From: Paramoeba atlantica
Lineage: Eukaryota > Discosea
Assembly (NCBI GenBank): GCA_977017575.1
Contig: CDRNVI010000016.1
Span: 434,001 to 498,000 of the forward strand
Reading direction: 5' to 3'
Length of the DNA stretch: 64,000 nt
The position numbers were made by a program, and so were the translations under genes. Of this stretch, positions 36,932 to 47,181 are shown piece by piece; position 1 is the first letter of the stretch, and each line of letters starts with the position of its first letter. The notes under the pieces are model-generated. The model did no database searches, was not told the origin of the DNA, and saw only the letters and a program-made list of their open reading frames with translations.

Positions 36932-38134
36932 ATGAACATGTTGCGAGGTCCTTGCTGTATTAATTTCTGTTGTTCTGCCACATCCACCTTTTCCCGCTAT
37001 CAGAATATTCAGGTCAGAAATTTAGCATGTGGAACACAAAGATGCTATACAACACAACCACAAGCGAAACCGTATCCCAATAAATCATTCGACCAATTAG
37101 CTCATCGGGGTCGCCATACGTTTCAGAAACCCCATTCAAAAACGACAGGACAAAATGCACATTACAAACCAGCGCATCCAAAGCGACCCGATCCGAACCC
37201 ATCTCCATCCATACCTAAATTTGCTCGTGTTCCAGTAATGCACCGACCACCAGTCTCGAGCCCCGTGCAATGTGACCAAAATCGAGGTCTACAAGGATCC
37301 GATAGAGCTTACATTCCTGGAGATTCTCTGGAAGAGGAGGAGGAGGACGAAGAGGACCTGATGGGCCCACCTTCGTTTATTCTACCGGAGGGCACGTGCG
37401 ATTTATGTCGCAAGACATTTCCCTCTGATATGGCCTTACTCCATCATGTAAACACGGAGCACCTAAATGTCTACTGCGAATACACCGAAAGTCCTGATGA
37501 ATGGGTGTTTCCGAAAGGTACCTTGTTTCAGTGTCGACATTGCACTAAAACGTTACAGCATAGCGCAGCCCTTATTCAACATTGTACAGAGAAACACCCC
37601 TCACATCCACCTCCGACCCGTAAAAGTGATTTGCTGATCATCGAGGGTAAAAAATGTGATTTATGTGGAAAGCACTTCATATCAGAGGCGATATTGGCGG
37701 CTCATAAGCGATCGGAACACTCCGCATTCCATGCAGAAAAGCCGTTTCGCTGTGAGGAATGCGTTCCTGTGGGTAGAGACTTTGCCGATCCAATCGTTCT
37801 TTTGACTCATGTACTAAATGTGCACGGGGAAGAGCGCGGATCTCTTGTTGGTCAAGCTGCGAAGACCGGCGAGTTCGACTGTTTTTTCTGTGACAAGACC
37901 ACAACCTCGCTTTCGGCACTGGCTGGTCATATCACGGCTCGACATCCGAAATTGGGAGTAGGAACGAACTCCGTATCTTTCAAAAAATGCTTCGGTGACG
38001 AAGGATTCGAAATCATACTGTGTAGAAACCAAGGGTGTCGTTGCAAATTCGTAAAAAGGGAACATGAACAGCTGCATCAAACAAGGTGCCCTGCGGTTGT
38101 GGCGCGAAAAGCGAAGCTTCACTATGTAAGATAA
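36932..38134 (+). CDS. C2H2 multi-zinc-finger protein, probably mitochondrial
   Basis: 400 residues from the first ATG. The N-terminus (NMLRGPCCINFCCSATSTFS then RCYTTQP) looks like a mitochondrial presequence. After a Pro/His-rich linker and an acidic run (EEEEEDEEDL), five C2H2-like fingers follow: CDLCRKTF-HHVNTEH, CRHCTKTL-HCTEKH, CDLCGKHF-HKRSEH, CEEC-HVLNVH and CFFCDKTT-HITARH, with a Cys/His tail CRNQGCRCKF. C2H2 fingers bind RNA, DNA or proteins. In kinetoplastid mitochondria C2H2 proteins occur in the editosome (KREPA family) and in ribosome assembly, but those usually have two fingers. The specific role is unknown. Confidence 0.8.
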   Translation: MNMLRGPCCINFCCSATSTFSRYQNIQVRNLACGTQRCYTTQPQAKPYPNKSFDQLAHRGRHTFQKPHSKTTGQNAHYKPAHPKRPDPNPSPSIPKFARVPVMHRPPVSSPVQCDQNRGLQGSDRAYIPGDSLEEEEEDEEDLMGPPSFILPEGTCDLCRKTFPSDMALLHHVNTEHLNVYCEYTESPDEWVFPKGTLFQCRHCTKTLQHSAALIQHCTEKHPSHPPPTRKSDLLIIEGKKCDLCGKHFISEAILAAHKRSEHSAFHAEKPFRCEECVPVGRDFADPIVLLTHVLNVHGEERGSLVGQAAKTGEFDCFFCDKTTTSLSALAGHITARHPKLGVGTNSVSFKKCFGDEGFEIILCRNQGCRCKFVKREHEQLHQTRCPAVVARKAKLHYVR

Positions 38135-38341
38135 ATAGTTTCAAAGTTATTTTCCCCTTATTATGAAGGTATTTATGACACTCTGTTCGCATTCTAGGTC
38201 AAAACTCCCGTAGGATTACGCAGGTCATGTATAGGTTATTGTAACATTGTTGATAATTTATGAGATCCGATAATGAGAGAATGCAGCACCCAGATGTATT
38301 CTTTAAGAAGTAATTTTTCGTAACGTACTTTCACCACCTTG

Positions 38342-41300
38342 ATGGAACTTGTGTACAGCGAATTCTTTCCTTCTAGCGCTGTTCAACAAGTAGTCGTAGG
38401 CAAATTCTTGTGTCATGACGTATCCAATGTTCTGCTACTCTTCTGCGACCGGATTGAAATCTACGTTATTGGAGACTTTAACGGCGAGAAACCCAAGTTC
38501 GTGCTTTCCGAGCATTTTTCCGAAAAATTGACAGGTGTTGTCACTCTACATCACCCGACCGGCCTTGATGCAATTGCCCTTTGCATGGACCACTGTCGCG
38601 TGTGTATTTGTGCGTACAATACTACATATGCTGCGCAATCATGGGTGTCACGCACTCCGCGCGATATTGAGGAAACTGACAGCGATGTTGAAACGGGCGC
38701 TGAGGAGAACTTCTTTGCATTAGAAAATAATTTTCGAGTCATAGCAGTGTTTGTCCTTAAGTGCGAAGAGATTAACAAGATCCACTGTAAAATGCTCGTC
38801 GATGAAACTTCAACGTTCGTTCTTGTAATGTTAAATAAGCAGTGGTTGTACATCATACCCATCCAATGTTTTCGAATTGATGGGACGAATCTGCAAAATG
38901 AATCGGAAAAGCAAGCAGCCTGTACATCAATTCTTCCAGGATTTTTTTTCAACCCGGAGGAAAATCAATTCCTTGCTCTGAAGGATGACTTATCGTTCGG
39001 CAAAAGCGACGCAGCTGCTTATACTCGAAAACTTCAGCCTATAGGTTGTACAACTATTGATCTAGCTTCACTTTCGCCGCCCTTGTTAAATATACGGGAC
39101 ATATGTCTGCTTCAGGGGTACGGTGATGCGACTTTTCTTATACTACATGAACCCGAACAGTCATGGGTAGGACGTCTGAAGCTCAAAAGTGCACAAAGAG
39201 GTAATGTTGAGAGCAAAACTCTGAGCTGCATAGCTACCTTGCTGTGCTATGATTGTCGAACCCACGTTTTATCAGTTGCTTGGCGAATCTCTTCCCTACC
39301 CTACAATTCTCAATACCTTTTTCCTGTATTAGGGTCCACATCATATCCCATGGGCAGTGCCTTGTGTGTCGCACCAAATTGTATCATGCACCTTACGATT
39401 CAAGGCTGCAGTTATGCCATTTGCACGAATTCTTACGGCGTAGACGAATTTAAGGGTCGAGAAACAGATTTATACGTTGACACCGCACCTACTGGAACGA
39501 ATTTACATAAAACGAAGAACGCGCTTCTAGCGAACTGCTCATTGGTTATGTTATCTCACGACAGAGGAATATTGGCTACTGCTACTGGTGAGTTACACGT
39601 TCTGGACCTTAGATGGAAAGATGGCATTGTATGCGAAATAGTGTATTCAGAGGAAATAGGAGTGCTTGACGTTTCTTCGGGTAGAGTGTTTTCCTATTCC
39701 ACGCACGGAATATCCTCTGAAGTAAAAGGAATGCGTTTGCCAAAGCCATCATCAATGGTTTATCTACCGGGAATGAAGACTGCAGTTCATGCTTCTCTTA
39801 CAGGGAACACCTCGATACTGGACTTGAGTTTGGTTACTAACGTACCGATTTCAGAATTAACACGTAGTATTTTTCAAGCCACGTTATGTGAATCCCTGAG
39901 TCCAATTTCTTCTTTTGATGTCTTATCTACAGCTGAAGCGGATTTTCTGCGCAACAAACAGGTCAATAAGACGGTTTCCAGAGAATGTTTAGAAAGAGGC
40001 AGCATGAACTACAATCAATGTCTGCGAAGCACTTCCATTGTCGTTACAGGAGGTGAGCAACCCAGAGGGGTTATCGGACTTCTTACGAAAAGCGTCCATA
40101 CTGAACACTGTACTTCCTTTACAACGCCATCCATCGAAAATGCTATTCGTTATGTTGGAGAAGTCCTATTGCAGTATGACGAGCTTGCTTGTCTGAAGGA
40201 AACAAACAATTTAAGGAACAATTTCATGAAGAACTCTATGAATGGCAGTATGCGACACCCAACAGCCGTTCTTGTATCAGATGATACGAAAACTAGTACC
40301 TTGCTAATCTCTCAGGAGGATATTATAGACATAAGCAATGACGTTGCTTTCAGTAAAGAACCAACATTGTTGGCGTATTGCATTAACACGGAAACCGTGT
40401 ACGGAACTCTACAAATTACGAAAAGTCAAGTAAGAGTACACGCCCTTGACTGCACTGCAAGTCCAATATCAACGTGGGACATCTCTAACGTGGTTACGAG
40501 TCCTGTTGATCAACTGGACATCATGAAAGGGTTTTGTTTGCTCACTGAGAAGCGGAAACATAGTCTCGTCTCTTCCAATCGCACTGATTCGCTAGTGACT
40601 ATATTATTGTACACATCAGAAAACGGTTTGGTGGTCTTAGATTTGCTGCCTGACTTGCGAATCGAATTCACTACGAGTATTTCACATTGTCCAGTACCGC
40701 ATACGTGCATTGCCCAATGCGGCCCGAAAATATTGATTGGGGTCGAGCCAAGGACTTTTAAATGTTATGTGTGGTGGATCGATGTTAGCAGTGGGGAACT
40801 TTATTTTGCACCTGCGTGTTTTAGATTGCCTGGTAGACAGGATTATGCAAGGGAAGCTCAGAGTTTCTCGGATGAAATGCTTGAGGTAAGTGCCACAGAT
40901 TCCATCTTATGTATCCGTCTTCTCTTCTTAAATAGACTTCTCGTGTACCAACTCACGTGTGATGTCGCTGGAATTCCCATCTTTTGTCACGCAATAGATA
41001 CTACGACGAACCTGACTTGGAAAACAGATAGCGTAGTGTCGAATCGTCTTTTGTACCCTTTATTCGATTATTCTGTCTCTCAGAACGTGCGAGAAAAATC
41101 ATTTTGTGGAATTTTTGTAAGCGGTATGCAACCCATGTGGCTTGTACAAGATCCCTTTACGGGTAGGTGTTTCGCTCATCCTCAATCTGTTCCTAATGCG
41201 TCACATGAAATTACCACAATGACCTACTTGAGGAACTGCGTTTGTCACGAAAACAATGCTGAAGTTCCAGGTCATCAGTCGGACTATTTTTGCACTTCAA

Positions 41301-42799
41301 TGGGTAAAGCGTTGTGTATATGTAGAATATCGAAAGATGTTGATCTAGGAGGTCATTTGCCACTTCGCAAAAGAGAAACTCATGACGCAACACCTATACA
41401 AATCGTCACCGACGTCTCCAAATCATTTATTTATGTTTTAGAATCTTGCAGGTCCGTTTCCAACGAAAGACAAAATGATCCGTCATGTGATGATAAAAAA
41501 GTAGATTTCGAAGAAAGTTCAAACAGTGAGTGCAAGCTTGAAAGTCCAACACTTCCCTCTATATCTCACAGAGTGTCTACATATAGGTTTCCTAGTCTTG
41601 CTTTTTGCGATGCCTTCGCACTTGAAGAAAGAGAAATTTGTCTTGGTATGAAAATGTGGAAATATTCAGCAAAGGACTCAGCGAGTTTTCTTGTGCTAGG
41701 AACGGCTCAACCGCATGACGAAGAAACTCCTTGTCGCGGAGGCATATATTTATTGGGCTCACAGAGGAATAAAACTACCACTCGAAATCACTCACAGCTA
41801 CAAGGGAGGCATTGGCTTGCTCGTTTCAGTGATAAAGGCGAGAAACTGGATACTTCGACAGTATTTACAGAAAAAGAAAGTGCTTGTTCATTGAGGCCAG
41901 TGCAATTCCACGCTATGAAAGGTCCTGTGACAGCCGTTACTACATGTAAAGAACGGCTCGTTGTGACGTGTGGGGCCAAAATAATGTTTTACCTGTACGA
42001 TAAGACCGTAAATCGTTTAATTAACGTGGGATTTCACAACGCACACACATACGTGGCGTCCTTGGCTTCCTTTAAAGAATATTTCGCTGTGGCTGATCTG
42101 CACCACTCCCTGGCAATTTGCAAGTACGATGCTCTGCAACGCACAAGTCACATTCTTGCAAGGGATATCAGCGGTAAAGATCTCACGTCATGTGAATTTC
42201 TTTACGACGGGGTGCACCAGAAACTATTGGTAGCCGCATCCGATGTTAATGGGACTCTCGGCATATATGGGTACGACCCGGTGGCTAGAAAATCCAGAAA
42301 CCTTTTGCGTCTCCAAAATAACTTTCGTGTTCCGGGCTTTGTAACGAGATTACAACGCATAAACCTTCCCCATGAAAGTGTTTCTGTGAAGCACGCTAAA
42401 ACAAACGATTTACTGCATGGAGTTTCAAGCAACCAATCCTCCATTTTTTGTCCTTCCCGATCGTGTGCTCTTCTGTACAGTACATCTACTGGCGCTTTAG
42501 GTATTGTATGGCCACTCGAGAACAGCAAAGAGCGTCGTTCACTGCTCTGGTTAAATGCTATTCTTAAGGAATACATATCGAACCCATATGCGGGTAATCA
42601 AAGCATTAAACCTAATCATAGTGATCGTAGACACTCTAGCACACGCTGTATACTCAATTGCAATGAGATTTCAGCTGCGTTCATCGATAAGGTAGACTTG
42701 ATCACACAGCAGCGACTCTCACATAAAATAGGTATAGATCTGAGTGCACTGGTTAACGTTTTGCGAAGAATCCGTCAAGCATTTCATATATTTACGTGA
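38342..42799 (+). CDS. CPSF1: Cleavage and polyadenylation factor CPSF160-like
   Basis: 1485 residues, close to human CPSF1 (about 1440). The N-terminus (VYSEFFPSSAVQQVVVGKFL then LLLFCDRIEIYVIGD) matches the MMS1/CPSF_A N-terminal family. The C-terminal CPSF_A domain is clear: PVTAVTTCKERLVVTCGAKI, INVGFHNAHTYVASLASFKE, YFAVADLHHSLAICKYD and LLVAASDVNGTLGIYGYDP. Three beta-propellers are expected. In the family it scaffolds recognition of the poly(A) signal; in kinetoplastids CPSF also matters for trans-splicing. DDB1 and SF3b130 share this domain, but the ending LLRLQNNFRVPGFVTRLQRI and the N-terminus favour CPSF160. The frame runs from TTG at 38339, but ATG 38342 is the first real start. 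Confidence 0.85.
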   Translation: MELVYSEFFPSSAVQQVVVGKFLCHDVSNVLLLFCDRIEIYVIGDFNGEKPKFVLSEHFSEKLTGVVTLHHPTGLDAIALCMDHCRVCICAYNTTYAAQSWVSRTPRDIEETDSDVETGAEENFFALENNFRVIAVFVLKCEEINKIHCKMLVDETSTFVLVMLNKQWLYIIPIQCFRIDGTNLQNESEKQAACTSILPGFFFNPEENQFLALKDDLSFGKSDAAAYTRKLQPIGCTTIDLASLSPPLLNIRDICLLQGYGDATFLILHEPEQSWVGRLKLKSAQRGNVESKTLSCIATLLCYDCRTHVLSVAWRISSLPYNSQYLFPVLGSTSYPMGSALCVAPNCIMHLTIQGCSYAICTNSYGVDEFKGRETDLYVDTAPTGTNLHKTKNALLANCSLVMLSHDRGILATATGELHVLDLRWKDGIVCEIVYSEEIGVLDVSSGRVFSYSTHGISSEVKGMRLPKPSSMVYLPGMKTAVHASLTGNTSILDLSLVTNVPISELTRSIFQATLCESLSPISSFDVLSTAEADFLRNKQVNKTVSRECLERGSMNYNQCLRSTSIVVTGGEQPRGVIGLLTKSVHTEHCTSFTTPSIENAIRYVGEVLLQYDELACLKETNNLRNNFMKNSMNGSMRHPTAVLVSDDTKTSTLLISQEDIIDISNDVAFSKEPTLLAYCINTETVYGTLQITKSQVRVHALDCTASPISTWDISNVVTSPVDQLDIMKGFCLLTEKRKHSLVSSNRTDSLVTILLYTSENGLVVLDLLPDLRIEFTTSISHCPVPHTCIAQCGPKILIGVEPRTFKCYVWWIDVSSGELYFAPACFRLPGRQDYAREAQSFSDEMLEVSATDSILCIRLLFLNRLLVYQLTCDVAGIPIFCHAIDTTTNLTWKTDSVVSNRLLYPLFDYSVSQNVREKSFCGIFVSGMQPMWLVQDPFTGRCFAHPQSVPNASHEITTMTYLRNCVCHENNAEVPGHQSDYFCTSMGKALCICRISKDVDLGGHLPLRKRETHDATPIQIVTDVSKSFIYVLESCRSVSNERQNDPSCDDKKVDFEESSNSECKLESPTLPSISHRVSTYRFPSLAFCDAFALEEREICLGMKMWKYSAKDSASFLVLGTAQPHDEETPCRGGIYLLGSQRNKTTTRNHSQLQGRHWLARFSDKGEKLDTSTVFTEKESACSLRPVQFHAMKGPVTAVTTCKERLVVTCGAKIMFYLYDKTVNRLINVGFHNAHTYVASLASFKEYFAVADLHHSLAICKYDALQRTSHILARDISGKDLTSCEFLYDGVHQKLLVAASDVNGTLGIYGYDPVARKSRNLLRLQNNFRVPGFVTRLQRINLPHESVSVKHAKTNDLLHGVSSNQSSIFCPSRSCALLYSTSTGALGIVWPLENSKERRSLLWLNAILKEYISNPYAGNQSIKPNHSDRRHSSTRCILNCNEISAAFIDKVDLITQQRLSHKIGIDLSALVNVLRRIRQAFHIFT

Positions 42800-42988
42800 A
42801 GTACCACTTTGTCACAATTTCTTGGTCTCTAATTTTGAATCAAACCTATCGAATTCAATATTTAATGCGTTTTTCAGTGCTTTCGTTGTAAGTTGCCTCG
42901 TTGGATTGAAGAGTGGCCGACATAGCTTTTTTTTGACCGTTTGTATTTTTAAGTTATGTTGAAGCGTAAATAGAACTCGGAGACTAGT

Positions 42989-44653
42989 ATGGCGTCGTTG
43001 TTCCCGTACGACAGCGATGATGATTTCCCTTATCAAGCGGACGATGCGAAATCCTTATTATCGCCGGACGTCTCATTAACTTCTTGCACCTCGTATCCAC
43101 AGATGTATGCGAAGGGTGCGGTTGTGAATCTCACGCCGACACCTTGTGATGATTTAGTTAGTAGTCTTCCTTTCAGACAGGATTTGGTGCAGAATTCTGT
43201 GCAACTTGGTACAAAGAAAGTTCTTTCCGATAAGAAAGCTTCATTGCACTCCAAAACGAAACTTCAACAAAATTTTGCGAATGCCCCGCTTTCGACACCG
43301 AGGCTTTCCGTTTCAAAACTAGACACTTCCTTGCCCGAATTTCCCATTCGGATAGATCCTCTCAGAGCAGACGAAAAGCCCCGAATCGCAGACATTGAAC
43401 CCGTTAGGGATGCGCTGCCTCCTTTTTCCACTCAACCGACATCATTTTCCCCTCCCATGCCCAGTCGCACCATTTTTCATTTTCCCCATCACGCACCGAG
43501 TAGCAGAAAACCTTCTTGGTTCAGCAACAACACGACACGCCATTTCAATCAAACCGTTTCCTCTCGCTACCCCGCGCTTCCCCAGCACGAAATGTACGCC
43601 TTTCGAAACACCCATCTCGGAGGCGTCACGGTGTTACGGTGGGTTCCTTCCGTCCGCTCCCCCCGGTACTTCCTATCCGCGGGGATGGATGGGCTGGTAC
43701 GGCTGTGGGACTGTGAGTTCGAAGCTCACGCGCTCGGGCCCGTGGTGTCCTATCAAGGACATCAGAGAGGGATACGCGACGTGTGTACTTTGAGCACCGA
43801 AAAATTTATTAGCGCAAGTTTTGATGGGTATATCAGAGAGTGGGATGTGGAAAGTGGGACATCCTGTAGGGCGTATTCATTTTCTAGTCAAAATTCAGCA
43901 TCCCCGTCTTTATGTGATGGAGGTTTTCCCTCCTGTTTAGAAGTTCCGCGGCTTTCATATGGTAACAGTACAGCTACAAACTCAAACTATGTAGAGAGAA
44001 ACGCTGGAGTAAACAATTGGGCGCCATTTGAGTCAAGTTCAACATCAAACCCGGGTGTCAGTGATTCCGTCTTTTTTAGTGGTCACTCCAAGGGAGCAAT
44101 ATGCCAGTGGGATCGTAGATCTCATCGAGCAGTGTCTGTGTGGAAATATCACGGGGAATCTATTAATGATCTACTTTATTCCGCTCATAATAATATCATG
44201 ATCAGCTGTAGTGACGATAAGACACTCCGTTGTCTTGACGGGAGAATGCCAAAGCAATACAAGTGCGTCGCTGCATCACACATGAATGTGATTATGAACT
44301 TGAGTAGAGTTTCTGAGGGCTCTATGAAAACAATATTTCTGGCACATTCAATGGACAATCAAATACTCACGTATTCGTGTACAGGTCAGACCTTGCGACT
44401 TGAAGACTCGAAATCTTTCTCTGGTCATATCGTAGTAGGATACCGAATTGCTGCGCATTGTAGCCCAGATGCGAAATATATTTCATCCGGCGATAGCACA
44501 GGAAATTTTTGGTTATGGGAGGCGAAGTCACACCGTGTTGTGCGAAAATTTATGGCCCATGGTGGGTGCGTTTTATGCACACATTTGTGGCATCCTTCTT
44601 TACCTTACCTTGTCACGGGCGCTTGGGATGGTGGTATTAAAATTTGGTATTAA
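42989..44653 (+). CDS. PRP17: Splicing factor PRP17 (CDC40) WD40 protein
   Basis: 554 residues. A disordered N-terminal 190 residues is followed by about seven WD40 repeats: RYFLSAGMDGLVRLWD, FISASFDGYIREWD, VFFSGHSKGAICQWDR, IMISCSDDKTLRCLD, and a final LVTGAWDGGIKIWY at the extreme C-terminus. The pre-propeller sequence (HLGGVTVLRWVP) and the ending are typical of PRP17, which acts in the second step of splicing; kinetoplastids need it for trans-splicing. A linker of about 70 residues inserted in the propeller (after YSFSSQNSASP) is unusual. The segment 43390-43760 forms a small GC-rich island, C-rich then G-rich. Confidence 0.88.
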   Translation: MASLFPYDSDDDFPYQADDAKSLLSPDVSLTSCTSYPQMYAKGAVVNLTPTPCDDLVSSLPFRQDLVQNSVQLGTKKVLSDKKASLHSKTKLQQNFANAPLSTPRLSVSKLDTSLPEFPIRIDPLRADEKPRIADIEPVRDALPPFSTQPTSFSPPMPSRTIFHFPHHAPSSRKPSWFSNNTTRHFNQTVSSRYPALPQHEMYAFRNTHLGGVTVLRWVPSVRSPRYFLSAGMDGLVRLWDCEFEAHALGPVVSYQGHQRGIRDVCTLSTEKFISASFDGYIREWDVESGTSCRAYSFSSQNSASPSLCDGGFPSCLEVPRLSYGNSTATNSNYVERNAGVNNWAPFESSSTSNPGVSDSVFFSGHSKGAICQWDRRSHRAVSVWKYHGESINDLLYSAHNNIMISCSDDKTLRCLDGRMPKQYKCVAASHMNVIMNLSRVSEGSMKTIFLAHSMDNQILTYSCTGQTLRLEDSKSFSGHIVVGYRIAAHCSPDAKYISSGDSTGNFWLWEAKSHRVVRKFMAHGGCVLCTHLWHPSLPYLVTGAWDGGIKIWY

Positions 44654-44851
44654 AATTTGGGGTGAAAATTATCGTGCAATACATTCTATTATTGATTCTA
44701 TACATTTTCGTTCATTCTGGTGTATTCGAATTAGGTATTCGATTTAAATAGTATGCTTACAACGACGTTAATCGTAGAAAACCCCGAATTTATGCTGTAA
44801 ATCTGCCAATAGAATACATGTTTCGCAAGTTTAGGTGATTTCATTACATAG

Positions 44852-45430
44852 ATGTTTGCGACTTTTTACTTTTCGGAAGGGCATCGCCGCTGGCTCTCGT
44901 TCGCTGTTTATTTCTGGATATGCATTGTGGTCATACCGTTAGGTACTGTGGGATTTGTCTTGATTCCTATTATGAGAGATCCTTGTCCAGATCTTCCTGA
45001 AAGTGCTTTTATTTACTGCTCTAAAGATGCCTGTCTATCAGCCATTTGGGTCATAATTGCGTGTGCGTGCTACATGGTCAGGGCTGTGATTTTGATCATC
45101 GTTATATCACTGTTGCTTACGTCGCTGATAAAAATGGCGAATCTTTGTCATTTCGTTACAAAGAAATTCGTTCTTTTGCTGCACCTTTTTGTGTCCGTGA
45201 GCAGTATTATTGGCCTTGCAACTTACGTATTTACTTGTTCGTGTGGTTCCTCATGTGAACCATACTTGCTTCCGCGAAATGAACTAATCATTTCTATTCT
45301 TATACTTGCTTCATTCGATATTATTTTCTCGGCATTGTTGACGTTCATTTCCTCGAGTTTATTGAAAGATTCCGTCCTGTGTCGAAGCGAAGCAAGAAAA
45401 AGAAGGTCCCCTAAGATTACTACCGTATAA
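44852..45430 (+). CDS. Four-TM protein of unknown function, 3' end inside a MITE
   Basis: 192 residues with four hydrophobic helices (WLSFAVYFWICIVVIPLG, SAIWVIIACACYMVRAV, VLLLHLFVSVSSIIGLAT, LIISILILASFDIIFSAL) and a Cys-rich loop CSCGSSC. The topology recalls tetraspan proteins, but no CCG motif or other family signature is present. The last codons and the TAA stop lie in the left terminal repeat of the MITE starting at 45418, so the original C-terminus has probably been replaced. A short basic tail (EARKRRSPK) precedes it. Confidence 0.65.
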   Translation: MFATFYFSEGHRRWLSFAVYFWICIVVIPLGTVGFVLIPIMRDPCPDLPESAFIYCSKDACLSAIWVIIACACYMVRAVILIIVISLLLTSLIKMANLCHFVTKKFVLLLHLFVSVSSIIGLATYVFTCSCGSSCEPYLLPRNELIISILILASFDIIFSALLTFISSSLLKDSVLCRSEARKRRSPKITTV

Positions 45431-46132
45431 ACCCCCCCCCGAGTAGTAGGACCCCGGCCAGTAATAGCCCCCCACCACCAGTAATACCCCCCAGTAACAA
45501 AGATTTGGCTCGGGAGGGTGGTTGGAGGGGGGAGGGGGTGTTGGGGAGGGTGGTGGTGGACGGGCGGGATGAGGGTGGCTGCTCAGGGGCGAATCGCGCA
45601 GTTGTGCGGTTGGCTGGGCGGAAAATCAACGCACTCACAAGCAAAAAAGGTCTTTGTTAAGCATAACCCCCAGTAACATGAATTTGACCATTTTGGTTCA
45701 AAATAGATTCTGTTGCTGGGGGGCATACGGTAATAATATTTGTAATTTCTCTATCGTAGGCCAAAAATATTCTGGGAGATACTACACCCCCGCCAAAAAG
45801 TATTGTAATTTGTTACCGTATACCCCCCCAGTAACCGAATGGGTTTTGGGTCGAAATGGCCAAATCTCTCTTACTGGGGGGGGGTATGCTTTTTTGGTCA
45901 GGTTCCTCTTTTCTCCCAACTTTTTTGACTATTTTTTCTATTTTTCTGAAAACGTGTTAAAACGCTTCTTTGGGTTACCCCCAAGGTCCCCAACATGCAG
46001 TCACTCACCCCCTACCCCCTATACGCCTCCTATTGGGCTCCCAAGCAAAATCTCTCTTACTGGGGGTCAGCCTAAAAAGGGTCAAATTGCTCTTACTGGG
46101 GGGTATCTTACTGGGGGGGGTATACGGTAGTA
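45418..46132. mobile_element. About 715-bp MITE-like element with TACTACCGTATA ends
   Basis: TACTACCGTATA at 45418-45429 is exactly repeated in inverted form at 46121-46132. Inside are about ten copies of a C-run plus CCAGTAA word in both orientations (for example around 45490, 45668, 45830, and inverted at about 45875, 46053, 46090, 46110), plus an internal copy of CCGTATACCCCCCCAGTAA at about 45815. No transposase is encoded; open frames here are low complexity. No clear target duplication could be fixed because the ends overlap TA-rich sequence. Confidence 0.8.
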
Positions 46133-46442
46133 TGAAGTCTATGGAAACATAGCATGGCTCACACAGCACAAAGGCAGTACAATTGGAAGTACAATTTGGA
46201 ATTGGTAGTATTGACCACGAATTTTTGGTCGATACTAATGTAGAGGAAGAAGGAGGCGCAAGATTAAAAGCGGAAGGCTGGGCTTTCTTCCTTTTGCACA
46301 GGAAAGATTTAGGAGTCTAAGGAGTTGGGTTCAGGGTCAATGGTAGGCAGTATTGGAAGTAACTGGGAAGTATTGGAAAAGGGCAGTTAAAAAACTTGTT
46401 AATTGTTTTGAACATCTATGTAATATTCGTGCTACACTGTGA
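46133..46442. other. Intergenic stretch with short repeats
   Basis: AT- and G-rich. Contains several variants of GGAAGTA(C/T)TGG or GGCAGTA. No gene or RNA recognised. Confidence 0.4.
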
Positions 46443-47048
46443 ATGCTGCAGGTATATAGGAAACTGTTGAAAAAGTCTGGAAAGCCCACTGAGCTTCCAG
46501 AATACAAGTACGTGTACGCGCCTTGGGAAGGCGATGGCCCATCACAGGAGCAAATTGAGCGAGCGCGGCGTAAATTTCAAACAGCAGCATCTTGGAAGCC
46601 ACCCTACAAACCAATGACAGTCCCACATGTCCCAGATAATATGTACACCTTTGGCAAGGAGGGCATGACTGTCCCGATTGCTATCTTTAAAGGGCAGGAA
46701 GACCCCGTCATTGGACCCGAGTGGACTTATCCTGGAATCTATGATATAAAAAAGTACGCAGCTGCGACCACAACAGAACAGCTTATCATGAAGGATCGAG
46801 AACTGAGATCGCAGGGAGAGTCTCTTCCCTACTGGCAAAGACGCTCGTTGCGCGTTCGAACGAATAACATTAACTTCATGGCGGGCGTTAAAATTCGTAG
46901 GGTAAGGTACGGCGCGTGGAGACCATTCCAACGTGTAAAAGGAAAAAAGACTAAATCTAGAGCCGAAACAGCCGCCCAAAAAAAGGCTGAGGCAGCGGCC
47001 GCTGCAGAAAAACAAAAACTTGAAGCGAAAGACACAACGAAGAAATGA
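46443..47048 (+). CDS. Mitoribosomal protein mL54-like (tentative)
   Basis: 201 residues. The central block VPIAIFKGQEDPVIGPEWTY followed by PGIYD resembles the G-x-DP-(x)-YP signature of mL54/MRPL37 of the mitochondrial large subunit. The N-terminal 60 residues are basic and aromatic, and the C-terminus is a Lys/Ala-rich helix (AAQKKAEAAAAAEKQKLEAK). The length is larger than animal mL54, as is usual in kinetoplastid mitoribosomes. The short match means another mitochondrial basic protein cannot be excluded. A downstream ATG at 46612 would still retain the conserved block. Confidence 0.5.
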   Translation: MLQVYRKLLKKSGKPTELPEYKYVYAPWEGDGPSQEQIERARRKFQTAASWKPPYKPMTVPHVPDNMYTFGKEGMTVPIAIFKGQEDPVIGPEWTYPGIYDIKKYAAATTTEQLIMKDRELRSQGESLPYWQRRSLRVRTNNINFMAGVKIRRVRYGAWRPFQRVKGKKTKSRAETAAQKKAEAAAAAEKQKLEAKDTTKK

Positions 47049-47181
47049 TAGTAAGTTGAATCAGATGGGAAACTCGAATGTAATATTGTTTGTTAGAAGA
47101 ACAAGAACGAACAGAGTTGTTTGTTGGTAAGAAACTCCCTCCACGAAGTATATTACCATTATTTTATATTCGCATTTGATT

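Noticed and set aside
36686-36963. Small ORFs upstream of the C2H2 gene
   Set aside because: Overlap the 19-bp repeat and each other; better explained as leader sequence.
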